A stretch of 17,701 nt of DNA from Pseudomonadota bacterium (GCA_023416415.1 JAEZHR010000024.1:1-17701); one strand, 5' to 3'; positions 6,530 to 13,313 are shown, counted from the first letter of the stretch. Translations and numbers: made by a program. Notes: generated from the sequence alone by a model not told the origin.

Positions 6530-6963
6530 ACCCAGTTCAGGCACTGGAACAGGAAAGACAGGCCATCCTCGACCGGATGCAGATGCGGCGCGAGACCTAT
6601 CGACGCGCACTGCACGACGGCCACGACCTGCGCACGCTGCCGGCGCGCGGCGACGGCAATGCCTTTGTGACCGTGCGTCCGGCTCGCGCAAACGGCGCCA
6701 CCGTCGATACCACCACCTACCAATACCGGCACGTACCGGACAGCTTCCCGCGATCGCGCCTCGCGCAAACGATGCGCGATCATCCGATGCTGTGGGCGCT
6801 GGGCGTGGCTGCCGTGCTTGCGATCGGCCCGCGCCGCATCGCGCGTTCGGTCAGCAGCGGCAGCATGGCGCTTGGCGCGGTGGCCGCCAGTCGCAGCAGG
6901 ATGGACATGATCGGCCGGGTACTCACGCTGGCCGGTTCCATCGTGCAACGGAGGGGGAACTGA
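6526..6963 (+). CDS. YqjK-like third gene of the operon (hypothetical, 145 aa)
   Basis: This 145-residue protein starts with a helix of charged residues (ALEQERQAILDRMQMRRETYR, 6-26), has a Thr/Arg-rich middle (40-80), then HPMLWALGVAAVLAIGPRRIAR, a probable membrane span (about 88-102), and a basic C-terminus. E. coli YqjK is shorter (about 99 residues) but has the same charged N-terminal helix, single span and gene position, so it is named by position and layout rather than by motif. It overlaps yqjE by 4 nt. Its stop is 10 nt before the second sigma54-type promoter. Confidence 0.7.
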   Translation: MNPVQALEQERQAILDRMQMRRETYRRALHDGHDLRTLPARGDGNAFVTVRPARANGATVDTTTYQYRHVPDSFPRSRLAQTMRDHPMLWALGVAAVLAIGPRRIARSVSSGSMALGAVAASRSRMDMIGRVLTLAGSIVQRRGN

Positions 6964-6973
6964 TCGCTCGGCA

Positions 6974-6990
6974 ATGGCACGAAGTTTGCA
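6974..6990 (+). promoter_or_regulatory. Sigma54 (RpoN) -24/-12 promoter of the entericidin-like gene
   Basis: ATGGCACGAAGTTTGCA carries TGGCACG at -24 and TTTGCA at -12 with GG (6976-6977) and GC (6988-6989) exactly 10 nt apart. All fixed consensus positions are met except the leading pyrimidine. It lies in the 107-nt gap between the YqjK-like stop and the ATG at 7071. The predicted start near 7001 gives a 70-nt leader. Confidence 0.75.
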
Positions 6991-7070
6991 AAGCGTTAAG
7001 CATGGCCGCCGGAAAAGAATCGCCGGCCTCTGTGAAATCCGACATTGATCAACTGGAGAAAGGAAAGACC

Positions 7071-7226
7071 ATGAAAAAAATGCTCTCACTGCTCGGCATC
7101 GTCGCGTTCTCGCTCGGCCTGACGGCCTGCAACACCATGCAGGGGATGGGCCAGGACATCGAGTCCGGCGGCAAGAAACTGGAGGGTGCGGCCGAACGCC
7201 AGCAGAGCGAAATGCAGCGCCGCTGA
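7071..7226 (+). CDS. Entericidin EcnA/EcnB family small lipoprotein
   Basis: This 51-residue protein begins with a lipoprotein signal peptide MKKMLSLLGIVAFSLGLTAC; the lipobox LTAC makes Cys20 the lipidated residue. The mature part, with NTMQGMGQDIESGGKKLEGAAE, is the classic entericidin pattern. In E. coli entericidins A and B form an antidote/toxin lipoprotein pair linked to stationary-phase lysis, but in many other bacteria only a single copy is found and its role is unclear. The start is set by AAAGGAA about 4-9 nt upstream. It has its own sigma54-type promoter and ends at a strong hairpin. Confidence 0.9.
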   Translation: MKKMLSLLGIVAFSLGLTACNTMQGMGQDIESGGKKLEGAAERQQSEMQRR

Positions 7227-7246
7227 TCGTGCTCCTGTCCGCATGA

Positions 7247-7273
7247 ATGACGGCGCCTGAGTGGCGCCGTCAT
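7247..7273. terminator. Hairpin between convergent genes
   Basis: A perfect 11-bp stem ATGACGGCGCC (7247-7257) / GGCGCCGTCAT (7263-7273) with loop TGAGT lies between the entericidin gene and the PerM-like gene, which converge here. There is no T-run on either side, so it may act as a transcript-stabilising end or a weak bidirectional terminator. Confidence 0.55.
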
Positions 7274-7299
7274 CGTTCCAGGGATCAGGTCACCGCGGT

Positions 7300-8466
7300 T
7301 CAGGGCACGCCGACCGGCTGCTCCACGACGTCTTCCACGTAGAGCAGGCGCACGGCCACGATGCAGCTGGCCGTCAGCGGCGAAGCGAGCACCACTCCGA
7401 CCGGGCCGGCCAGCGCGGCAAGCAGAATGGTGGCGAAGATCACCAGCGCCGGCGGCAGGGCAACCGTGCGCTGCTCGACCAGCGGCGTCAGCAGGTAGCC
7501 TTCCAGTGTCTGGACAGCGATATACAGCACGGCGACATAGAACGCGAGGTTGGGGTCGATGTTGAAGGCGACCAGAAGCGGTACCGCGGCCGCCAGCACC
7601 GGCCCGATGTAGGGAATGAATTCGAGCAGCCCTGTCAGCACGCCGAGTGCCATCGCATAGGGCACGCCCAGCCACCACAGGCCGATCCCGGCAGCCGCCG
7701 CCACCAGAGTCATGGTCGCCAGACGCGCAACCAGCCACCAGCGCAGCACCTTGCCGATTTCATCCAGCACCTCATAGGCGCGCGGCCGGCTCCGGCGCGG
7801 CAGCAGGTGCATGAAACCGCGCTGGTACAGGCGCGGTTGTGCCGCCAGATAAATGCCGATGAAGACGACCACCAGTGCCGCCCCCACGGCGGTGGCCGTC
7901 GAGGACAGAATCCAGGTCGCGCGACCGAGGGTGAGCACGTTCGCGCGCAGATGCGTGAAGTCCGACAACAGCGGCTGCAGCGGACGCGCCCAGGTCCGCT
8001 CCGTTAACCAGGCGTGCATGCGCGCGAGGGCCTGCGGCAGGGTTTCGACGAGGTTGGCGATCTGGCCCGCCAACGGATAGAAGAACAGGTATAGCAAGCC
8101 GATCAGCCCGCCCAGGATCAGCACGACCGAGATGCCCAGCGCAGCCGATTCGCTCAGTCGTGTATGCAGGCTGAGCCAGTTGGTGGGAGCGCGCAGCAGC
8201 ACGGCAAACAGCACGCCGCCGAACATCAGCAGGAATACGTCACCGGCATACCAGAACAGGGCCAGCACGACGCCGGTCAGCACGGTGACCCCTGCCACCA
8301 GCAGCGTGCGCCGGAAGAATTGCGAGTCGCTGAATGCTTCGGACTCGACGGTGGTCGCGGGTGGCGGAAAGGGACTCGCGCCTTGCAGTCCCGTCGTATC
8401 CCCCCCCTCGGCGCGGGGCTTCCTCGCGGGCTGCGGAAAGGCTGACTCCGACTGCTCTTCCGCCAT
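7300..8466 (-). CDS. AI-2E family transporter / PerM (UPF0118) membrane protein
   Basis: This 388-residue protein has the PerM topology: a disordered N-tail (1-50), paired spans near 54-74 and 76-92, a span near 110-130, a soluble segment (about 132-185), a span near 192-210, and a C-terminal group of spans. The family signature is present as WWLGVPYAMALGVLTGLLEFIPYIGP (264-289). Members include TqsA, an AI-2 exporter, and Na+/H+ antiporter-like proteins; the substrate here cannot be inferred. The ATG at 8466 is preferred to an in-frame TTG at 8472. The upstream gene's TGA (8471-8469) ends 2 nt before this ATG, so translation is probably coupled. Confidence 0.88.
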   Translation of the reverse strand: MAEEQSESAFPQPARKPRAEGGDTTGLQGASPFPPPATTVESEAFSDSQFFRRTLLVAGVTVLTGVVLALFWYAGDVFLLMFGGVLFAVLLRAPTNWLSLHTRLSESAALGISVVLILGGLIGLLYLFFYPLAGQIANLVETLPQALARMHAWLTERTWARPLQPLLSDFTHLRANVLTLGRATWILSSTATAVGAALVVVFIGIYLAAQPRLYQRGFMHLLPRRSRPRAYEVLDEIGKVLRWWLVARLATMTLVAAAAGIGLWWLGVPYAMALGVLTGLLEFIPYIGPVLAAAVPLLVAFNIDPNLAFYVAVLYIAVQTLEGYLLTPLVEQRTVALPPALVIFATILLAALAGPVGVVLASPLTASCIVAVRLLYVEDVVEQPVGVP

Positions 8467-8468
8467 GT

Positions 8469-9068
8469 TCAATTCGTCGATCTTCCGCTGCTGCGGTCAC
8501 CGCCACTGGTTGGCGCGCCGGTGCCCATCTCCGCCACGGCGCTGCGCGGCCAGGTGATGAAGACGTTTTGCGCTGTGCGCTTGCGGTCCGAGCTCAAACG
8601 CACCGTGCTGGCCTGCTGGAAACCGTCGGCATCCGCCGCGATCTGGTAGACGCCGCTGCCCGGCAAATCCACCAGCATGATCGGCCCGTCGCAATTCGTC
8701 TGCAGCACGGACTCGCCCTGTGGCCCCCGGATGTCGACGTCGATGTTTGCCAGATAGGCGCCGCTGGCCGAAGCAAAGGTCAGCTTCAAGTCGAAATTTC
8801 GCGCCTGTTGCTGCATGTAAGCAATCTCGCTCTCACCCACGCCGCCGCACATCCAGGTCACATCGCCGGACGTCCGTGGTTGTGGCATGTCGGCCAGGTT
8901 TGCATCGGACTGAACGTCGGTGCCGGCTTCGGACTGCATGCCGGCTGTCCCGCCGGACGTCATGCCATAGCCGCTGGTTGCATCGGACCGCCCTTGCGGC
9001 TGGGCGCCAGCGAAGGCGGAAGCAGCCAGGCCGAGCGCGCATAGAAAGGGCAAGCTGGAAAATTTCAT
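8469..9068 (-). CDS. Secreted carboxypeptidase-regulatory-like domain protein
   Basis: This 199-residue protein starts with a signal peptide (MKFSSLPFLCALGLAASAFA, cleavage near residue 20-22) and a Gly/Ser/Thr/Gln-rich linker (22-68). The domain from about 70 to 175 (MCGGVGESE, LKLTFASASGAYLANIDVDI, GPIMLVDLPGSGVYQIAADADGF) resembles the carboxypeptidase regulatory-like beta-sandwich proteins of betaproteobacteria. Cys74 and Cys126 may form a disulfide. It is probably periplasmic, with no known biochemical role. The start is decided by an unusually perfect Shine-Dalgarno, AAGGAGGTGAT, just before the ATG at 9068, which suggests strong translation. Its stop is 2 nt from the PerM-like start. 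Confidence 0.8.
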   Translation of the reverse strand: MKFSSLPFLCALGLAASAFAGAQPQGRSDATSGYGMTSGGTAGMQSEAGTDVQSDANLADMPQPRTSGDVTWMCGGVGESEIAYMQQQARNFDLKLTFASASGAYLANIDVDIRGPQGESVLQTNCDGPIMLVDLPGSGVYQIAADADGFQQASTVRLSSDRKRTAQNVFITWPRSAVAEMGTGAPTSGGDRSSGRSTN

Positions 9069-9419
9069 GATCACCTCCTTGAAACGGACATGCACCGCGA
9101 CGGATGCGAGGCCAAATGACGGCCTGCACCCGACAATGCAGCATTCATGCCCGAGACCCGGGCGCCGGCCCTGACGATGCCCCACCCCGCAGGACGCAGA
9201 ACCGCTGTGCAGGCACCAGCCGCCCCCTGCAGGCGAGCCGCAAGGCTTCGCGGGCAGGTGCAAGCCCGGGGGCGGCCTCGGCAGATCTTGCGGTGCCCGT
9301 CCTTCGATTTGGGAAGCTTTCCATGGCCGGGGAACTTTGATTCAGCACAAACATCCCTTGCGTCTGGCCGCGCATCATCGGGGCTTTGGCCGCGAAGCGG
9401 CCACCATTTGCATCCACAA
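9069..9419. other. Non-coding stretch between divergent genes; a small hairpin only
   Basis: No reading frame here shows recognisable protein features. The stretch holds the upstream region of the secreted-protein gene on the minus strand and a compact hairpin TGGCCGC-GAA-GCGGCCA (9387-9403) near the ahpC side. A weak -24/-12-like match on the minus strand at about 9138-9151 is too poor to call. Confidence 0.5.
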
Positions 9420-9456
9420 ATAGCTTTCTTCAATGCAGACAATATAGACAATCACT
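9420..9456 (+). promoter_or_regulatory. OxyR-like binding site upstream of ahpC
   Basis: Four tetramers at 11-bp spacing read ATAG (9420), CAAT (9431), ATAT (9442) and CACT (9453), compared with the OxyR pattern ATAG-N7-CTAT-N7-ATAG-N7-CTAT: 12 of 16 positions match. The site abuts the -35 hexamer of the promoter that follows, the normal place for OxyR activation. ahpC is a classical OxyR target. Confidence 0.5.
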
Positions 9457-9485
9457 TTTACATATACCCCTGCATTGGATATGCT
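9457..9485 (+). promoter_or_regulatory. Candidate sigma70 promoter of ahpCD
   Basis: TTTACA (9457-9462) and TATGCT (9480-9485) are 17 bp apart. The weak -10 fits an activator-dependent promoter next to the OxyR-like site. The start point would be near 9492, 40 nt before the ATG. Confidence 0.5.
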
Positions 9486-9531
9486 CCGTCCGTTCCATCC
9501 CTCAACCACGACACAAGAAGGAGTCAATCAC

Positions 9532-10080
9532 ATGAAAACCGTAGGCGACAAACTCGAAGCTTTCAGCGTCACTGGCGTCAAGCCCGGCTTCAACGCACAC
9601 GAAGAAAACGGCCAATCGGCTTTCGAGACGATCACCGAAGCATCCTTCCCGGGCAAGTGGAAGGTCATCTACTTCTATCCGAAGGACTTCACCTTCGTCT
9701 GCCCGACCGAAATCGTCGGCTTCGCCAAGCTGAACCAGGATTTCGCCGATCGTGACGCCGTGGTGCTGGGCGGCTCGACCGACAACGAATTCGTCAAGCT
9801 GGCATGGCGTCGTGAACATCCCGACCTGAAGAGCCTGAATCAGTGGCAGTTCGCTGACACCACCGGCTCGCTGGTCGACCAACTGGGCGTGCGCGAGAAG
9901 GAAGCCGGCGTTGCCCTGCGCGCCACCTTCATCGTCGATCCGGACAACACCATCCAGCACGTTTCGGTGAACAACCTGAACGTCGGCCGCAATCCGGAAG
10001 AAATCCTGCGCTTGCTGGACGGCCTGCAGACGGACGAACTGTGCCCGTGCAACCGCGCTGTCGGCGGCCAGACGCTGTAA
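9532..10080 (+). CDS. ahpC: Peroxiredoxin AhpC (AhpD-coupled type)
   Basis: This 182-residue 2-Cys peroxiredoxin reduces H2O2, organic peroxides and peroxynitrite in the cytoplasm. The peroxidatic cysteine is Cys57 in FYPKDFTFVCPTE. The C-terminal end DELCPCNRAVGG carries two cysteines, Cys171 and Cys173, the arrangement seen in mycobacterial AhpC, whose reduction depends on AhpD rather than on the flavoprotein AhpF. An ahpD gene follows, consistent with this. The ATG at 9532 is set by AAGGAG at 9518-9523, 8 nt upstream. An OxyR-like site and promoter precede it. Confidence 0.95.
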   Translation: MKTVGDKLEAFSVTGVKPGFNAHEENGQSAFETITEASFPGKWKVIYFYPKDFTFVCPTEIVGFAKLNQDFADRDAVVLGGSTDNEFVKLAWRREHPDLKSLNQWQFADTTGSLVDQLGVREKEAGVALRATFIVDPDNTIQHVSVNNLNVGRNPEEILRLLDGLQTDELCPCNRAVGGQTL

Positions 10081-10097
10081 GACCCCATGGGTGAAAT

Positions 10098-10122
10098 GGT
10101 GGTCCGGCCAAGCCGGACCACC
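10098..10122 (+). terminator. Strong hairpin after ahpC (attenuator or mRNA-stabilising)
   Basis: An 11-bp perfect stem GGTGGTCCGGC (10098-10108) / GCCGGACCACC (10112-10122) with a CAA loop lies 18 nt after the ahpC stop. It is followed only by TTGACC, not a T-run, so partial termination or protection of the ahpC message is likelier than full termination. Confidence 0.55.
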
Positions 10123-10135
10123 TTGACCCTGCCAC

Positions 10136-10168
10136 GGTGCCGCTGCCGTCATCAGCGGCGGCGGCACC
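10136..10168 (+). repeat. Second hairpin in the ahpC-ahpD spacer
   Basis: GGTGCCGC (10136-10143) pairs with GCGGCACC (10161-10168), and the inner bases allow further pairing. It ends 9 nt before the ahpD Shine-Dalgarno region, so together with the preceding hairpin it makes a double stem-loop between the two genes. Confidence 0.5.
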
Positions 10169-10190
10169 CTTCAAACTCCAAGGAGCACGT

Positions 10191-10715
10191 ATGGAATTCC
10201 TGAATGCGATCAAGTCGCAGATCCCTGACTACGCCAAAGACATCCGCCTGAACCTGGACGCGGTCGTCGCGCGCTCCAGCCTGGAGCAGGCCGACGCGGT
10301 GGGTGCGCTGCTCGCAGCGGCCTTTTCCCTGCGCTGCAAGCCCCTGATCGATGCCGTGAAGAATTCCGGCCAGCTGTCCGAAGTCGACACGAATGCCGCC
10401 CTGACCGCTGCTGCCCTGATGGGCATGAACAATGTCTGGTATCCGTATGTCGAAATGGCGGATGACAACGACCTGAAGACCCAGCGCGCCGAACTGCGCA
10501 TGAACGCCTATGCCACCCACGGCGGCGTGGATCGCAAGCGCTTCGAACTGTATGCGCTGGCTTCGTCGATCATCGGCAAGTGCCATTTCTGCATCCAGTC
10601 GCACTACAAGCTGTTGAAAGAAAGCGGTCTGACCGCCCAGCAGCTGCGCGACGTGGGTCGCATCGCGGCCGTCGCTTCCGCCACTGCCCAGGTGCTGTCG
10701 GCAGAAGGCGCGTAA
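10191..10715 (+). CDS. ahpD: Alkylhydroperoxidase AhpD
   Basis: This 174-residue protein belongs to the AhpD/CMD fold. The redox motif is Cys131-x-x-Cys134 in GKCHFCIQSH, with Glu119 and His138 at the positions of the proton-relay residues of mycobacterial AhpD (Glu118, His137). The relay histidine that in M. tuberculosis lies just before the second cysteine is Phe133 here, and a histidine instead follows the first cysteine (His132). AhpD re-reduces AhpC and is itself reduced by a lipoamide system. The start at 10191 is set by AAGGAG at about 10180-10185. It shares a transcript with ahpC, though a double hairpin lies between them, and ends at a strong terminator. Confidence 0.93.
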   Translation: MEFLNAIKSQIPDYAKDIRLNLDAVVARSSLEQADAVGALLAAAFSLRCKPLIDAVKNSGQLSEVDTNAALTAAALMGMNNVWYPYVEMADDNDLKTQRAELRMNAYATHGGVDRKRFELYALASSIIGKCHFCIQSHYKLLKESGLTAQQLRDVGRIAAVASATAQVLSAEGA

Positions 10716-10737
10716 CAACAAAGTTATACCGACCATC

Positions 10738-10762
10738 AAACGCGGCTCAGGCCGCGTTTTTC
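10738..10762 (+). terminator. Rho-independent terminator of the ahpCD operon
   Basis: The stem AAACGCGGC (10738-10746) / GCCGCGTTT (10751-10759) with a TCAG tetraloop continues into a run of five T. It begins 23 nt after the ahpD stop. Confidence 0.9.
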
Positions 10763-10778
10763 ATTTCCGGAGTCGCCC

Positions 10779-11144
10779 ATGAATGAAGACGTCTTTGCCC
10801 GCCTCGGCATGCAGGAGGTGCACAGCACGACGCTGCAGGAGCAGCTCGCCCATGCGGGCGACCGCCTGGTCTGCATCTTCTGCTGGGGTGTGGATTGCTA
10901 CAACTGCGAGGTCGCGAAAAAGGCGATGCTCGCCAATCCGGCAGCTATCGAAAATCTCGATCTGGACTGGATGCACGGGAACGTCTACGCGGACCGCGAT
11001 CTGGCGCTGAAATTCGGCCTGCACGGCATTCCCGTATTCGTGTTCTTCCATCGTGGCCGCAAGCTCGGTGTGGCCACCGGGTGGCACGGCCATGCACAAT
11101 TCCAGGCCGCCGTTGCCAACGCACGCAAGAAAATCGCGTCCTGA
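10779..11144 (+). CDS. Thioredoxin-family protein with CYNC active site
   Basis: This 121-residue protein has the thioredoxin fold: a first strand LVCIFCWG (30-37), an active site Cys40-Tyr-Asn-Cys43 at the start of a helix, and cis-Pro85 in HGIPVFVFFHRGRKLG. The CxxC dipeptide differs from the CGPC of housekeeping thioredoxin, and two more cysteines (Cys32, Cys35) precede it, so the redox potential and partner are unknown. No signal peptide is seen, so it should act in the cytoplasm. It follows the ahpCD terminator and may add disulfide-reducing capacity to the peroxide response. The leader just before the ATG repeats the sequence found before the GST gene. Confidence 0.85.
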   Translation: MNEDVFARLGMQEVHSTTLQEQLAHAGDRLVCIFCWGVDCYNCEVAKKAMLANPAAIENLDLDWMHGNVYADRDLALKFGLHGIPVFVFFHRGRKLGVATGWHGHAQFQAAVANARKKIAS

Positions 11145-11292
11145 GTTGCACCCATCCGCATTGCTCCCGCCCACGCATCTGGCCGGCGCCGCCTCTCGCA
11201 AGATTCCTGGCGCGCCTGCCCTGCCCGCAAACTGAAGCAATCCTCGAAACCGGTGGTTACAAACTGGGTATAGTGGTTTCTCCACAGAAATC
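11145..11292 (+). other. Spacer before the diguanylate cyclase gene
   Basis: No gene is seen. A possible -10 TATAGT lies at 11269-11274, but there is no matching -35 at 16-18 bp, so a promoter is not called with confidence. The Shine-Dalgarno before 11293 is also weak. Confidence 0.3.
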
Positions 11293-12459
11293 ATGTCGTG
11301 TCCGCCCGGAGACCGCCGCTTGTCGTTCAAGACGCTCTTTTTCGGTTCCGATCCCGCTCAGGCCTTGCGTATCAAGCGCCTGGTGCTGGCCTGCGCGACG
11401 TACGCATGCGGATTCGCCATTTTCGGGTTCGTGATTGCCACTGGCCTGGCATCCGGCGAGAGTCTGGTTCCACTGGCCGTGTCGTTGGTGGCTATCAATG
11501 CCTCGTTCTATGCGATCTTGCGCTCGGGCCTGAACCGGCGCCTGATCGACCCCGGAATCACGATTCCGCAAATGGTGGCCGGCACGCTGGTGATCACCTA
11601 CATGCTCTATCACGCGCCGCAGGCGCGCGGCGCATTCCTGTTGACCCACATGCTGGTCCTGCTGTTCGGGATCTTCCGGCTGCATGCCAGTTCGATGCTG
11701 CTGGTCGGCGTCATTGCCGTAGCCGCCTATGCAGGCGTGATCATGCTCGACATCCGCCGGGGCATCAGTGCGGACCAGTTTGCGGTCGACCTGCTCCAGC
11801 TCATGGTGCTGGCCTTCCTTTATCCATGGTTCGCGCAACTCGGCGCGCACCTGAACCGCACGCGCGCCGATCTGCGTCGCGCCAACTTCCAGCTGAAGCG
11901 GACGCTCGCCGATCACAAGCAACTGCTGGATCAGATCCGCATCCAGGCCACCCACGACGACCTGACCGGCCTGCATAACCGGCGTCATCTGATGTCGGTG
12001 ATGGAAATCGAACGCGAACGCCAGCAGCGCGGCGGCCCGCCTTACTCGGTCCTGGTGCTGGACATCGACCATTTCAAGGCCATCAACGACCGCTACGGCC
12101 ATCAGGGCGGTGACCGCGTCCTCGTGAAATTTGCCGAGGTCGTTCAGGCCGCACTGCGCAGCATCGACCATTTCGGCCGCTATGGCGGGGAGGAATTCCT
12201 GGTCGTGTTGCCGCAGACGGAGCTGGAGGCGGCACGCGCGGCAGCCCGGCGCATCCGGGCGGCGGTCGAAGCAACGCCGTTCCCCGATGTCGGCCAAGCC
12301 CTCACTGTCTCGATCGGAGTCGCCTGCGCGGCGCCCGGAGAACATCACGACAAGGTGTTTTCACGCGCCGACCGCGCCCTCTACAGTGCCAAGCAGAACG
12401 GACGCAACTGCGTCGAATGCCACGAAACCCCGGAAGTTCAGGTTTTTGACGGGCGATAG
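11293..12459 (+). CDS. Membrane-anchored diguanylate cyclase (GGDEF)
   Basis: This 388-residue protein has an N-terminal block of about six membrane spans (residues 28-182), a coiled-coil linker (about 185-220) and a C-terminal GGDEF domain starting at ATHDDLTGLHNRRHL (219-233). The domain looks active: GGEEF at 298-302, metal-binding LDIDHFK at 256-262, and an intact inhibitory I-site RxxD (Arg289-Asp292) exactly five residues before GGEEF. It should make cyclic di-GMP from two GTP and be product-inhibited. The membrane block resembles MASE-type sensors, but I cannot assign a subtype. The ATG at 11293 is the first that includes the full membrane block. The 3' end overlaps the convergent MscS-like gene by 22 bp. 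Confidence 0.92.
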   Translation: MSCPPGDRRLSFKTLFFGSDPAQALRIKRLVLACATYACGFAIFGFVIATGLASGESLVPLAVSLVAINASFYAILRSGLNRRLIDPGITIPQMVAGTLVITYMLYHAPQARGAFLLTHMLVLLFGIFRLHASSMLLVGVIAVAAYAGVIMLDIRRGISADQFAVDLLQLMVLAFLYPWFAQLGAHLNRTRADLRRANFQLKRTLADHKQLLDQIRIQATHDDLTGLHNRRHLMSVMEIERERQQRGGPPYSVLVLDIDHFKAINDRYGHQGGDRVLVKFAEVVQAALRSIDHFGRYGGEEFLVVLPQTELEAARAAARRIRAAVEATPFPDVGQALTVSIGVACAAPGEHHDKVFSRADRALYSAKQNGRNCVECHETPEVQVFDGR

Positions 12460-13187
12460 GAGACGAAGCGGCGCAGTATCGCCTGCTCCACCTTGACGCG
12501 CTCCAACGAACGACAGCAGTAGCGCAGTGACAGGGTGGCCTGCTTGGCATCGTCAAGCAAGAGAATCACGCGTGGATCTGCGCTGGGCAGCTCGACCAGC
12601 TCGCGTGACTCGATGCGCTTCAGGTGCCGGTTAGCATCTTCCAGCCATGGTGCGCAAACCTCCGTCGCTGCCCGCATGAGCGCCTCTTCCAGCACCACGA
12701 GGTCGGCGTCCGCGGGCACGGCCACGCGCAGCAGGTTGACCATGTAGGTGCCGGTAGTGGTCAGGTTGCGCACCGGTTTGATCAACAGCAGGGAGTGTGG
12801 CAAGGCCACGGTGCGGCTGGTGATCTGGTTGCCATCCTGGATTTCCGACACCGTGGTGGCCAGGAGATCGGTATCGACCACGCGCCCGGAAATGCCATCG
12901 AGTTCGATCACGTCACCCACGCGGTACAGGCGGGAGACGGCAAGAAAGGCCGAACCGAGCAGGTTGGCGAGAAACTCTTTGCTTACCAGCAGCATGGCAC
13001 CCGCGACTGCCGCCAGCGACAGCGCCGCGCCGGCAATCTTCGACGCCCAGATCGTGCCAATCACGATCAGGGCCGAAAGCAGGATCAGGTTCTTGAGCAG
13101 AACGAAGTTGCCGCGCCGATGCGACGCTTCGATCGTGCGTTCGGAGGACAGCCGCGCGTGCTTCTGCACCAGCTTGAGCAGAAGCAT
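12438..13187 (-). CDS. MscS-family mechanosensitive channel; true start probably at about 13280
   Basis: From the first ATG (13187) the product is 249 residues, with spans near 30-48 and 52-85, the MscS pore-lining and beta-domain region (LYRVGDVIELDGISGRVVDTDLLATTV, 86-112; RTVALPHSLL, about 125-134) and a C-terminal alpha/beta domain. The frame stays open for another 34 codons upstream to a TGA, and those codons encode a convincing first span (EIGRIFATLITIVVAML). There is no ATG, GTG or TTG in that extension. A Shine-Dalgarno GAGGAA at 13292-13287 (minus) sits 6 nt before an ATC codon at 13280-13278. The natural start may therefore be ATC, or an ATG may have been lost. With the extension the protein is about 280 residues, the normal size for a small MscS. 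Confidence 0.85.
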   Translation of the reverse strand: MLLLKLVQKHARLSSERTIEASHRRGNFVLLKNLILLSALIVIGTIWASKIAGAALSLAAVAGAMLLVSKEFLANLLGSAFLAVSRLYRVGDVIELDGISGRVVDTDLLATTVSEIQDGNQITSRTVALPHSLLLIKPVRNLTTTGTYMVNLLRVAVPADADLVVLEEALMRAATEVCAPWLEDANRHLKRIESRELVELPSADPRVILLLDDAKQATLSLRYCCRSLERVKVEQAILRRFVSYRPSKT

Positions 13188-13313
13188 CGCAACGACGATG
13201 GTGATCAGGGTGGCGAAAATGCGCCCGATTTCCGTGTGCGCGAACGCGCTGAAATCGCTAAGGATAAGATCGGGGTTGATGACAGCTTCCTCGTCAAGGG
13301 ATCAAAGCCGCAT

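Noticed and set aside
9138..9151. Weak -24/-12-like element (minus strand) before the secreted-protein gene
   Set aside because: The spacing GG-N10-GC is right, but TGGC is replaced by GGGC and two other fixed positions fail, so it is not comparable to the two strong matches.
9071..9451. Minus-strand frames in the ahpC upstream region
   Set aside because: Two overlapping frames of similar length, neither with a family motif or ribosome site, and one covers the OxyR-like region.
12624..13313. Plus-strand frame running into the 67-aa protein
   Set aside because: The part before 13314 is antisense to the MscS-like gene; only the last 67 codons look like protein.
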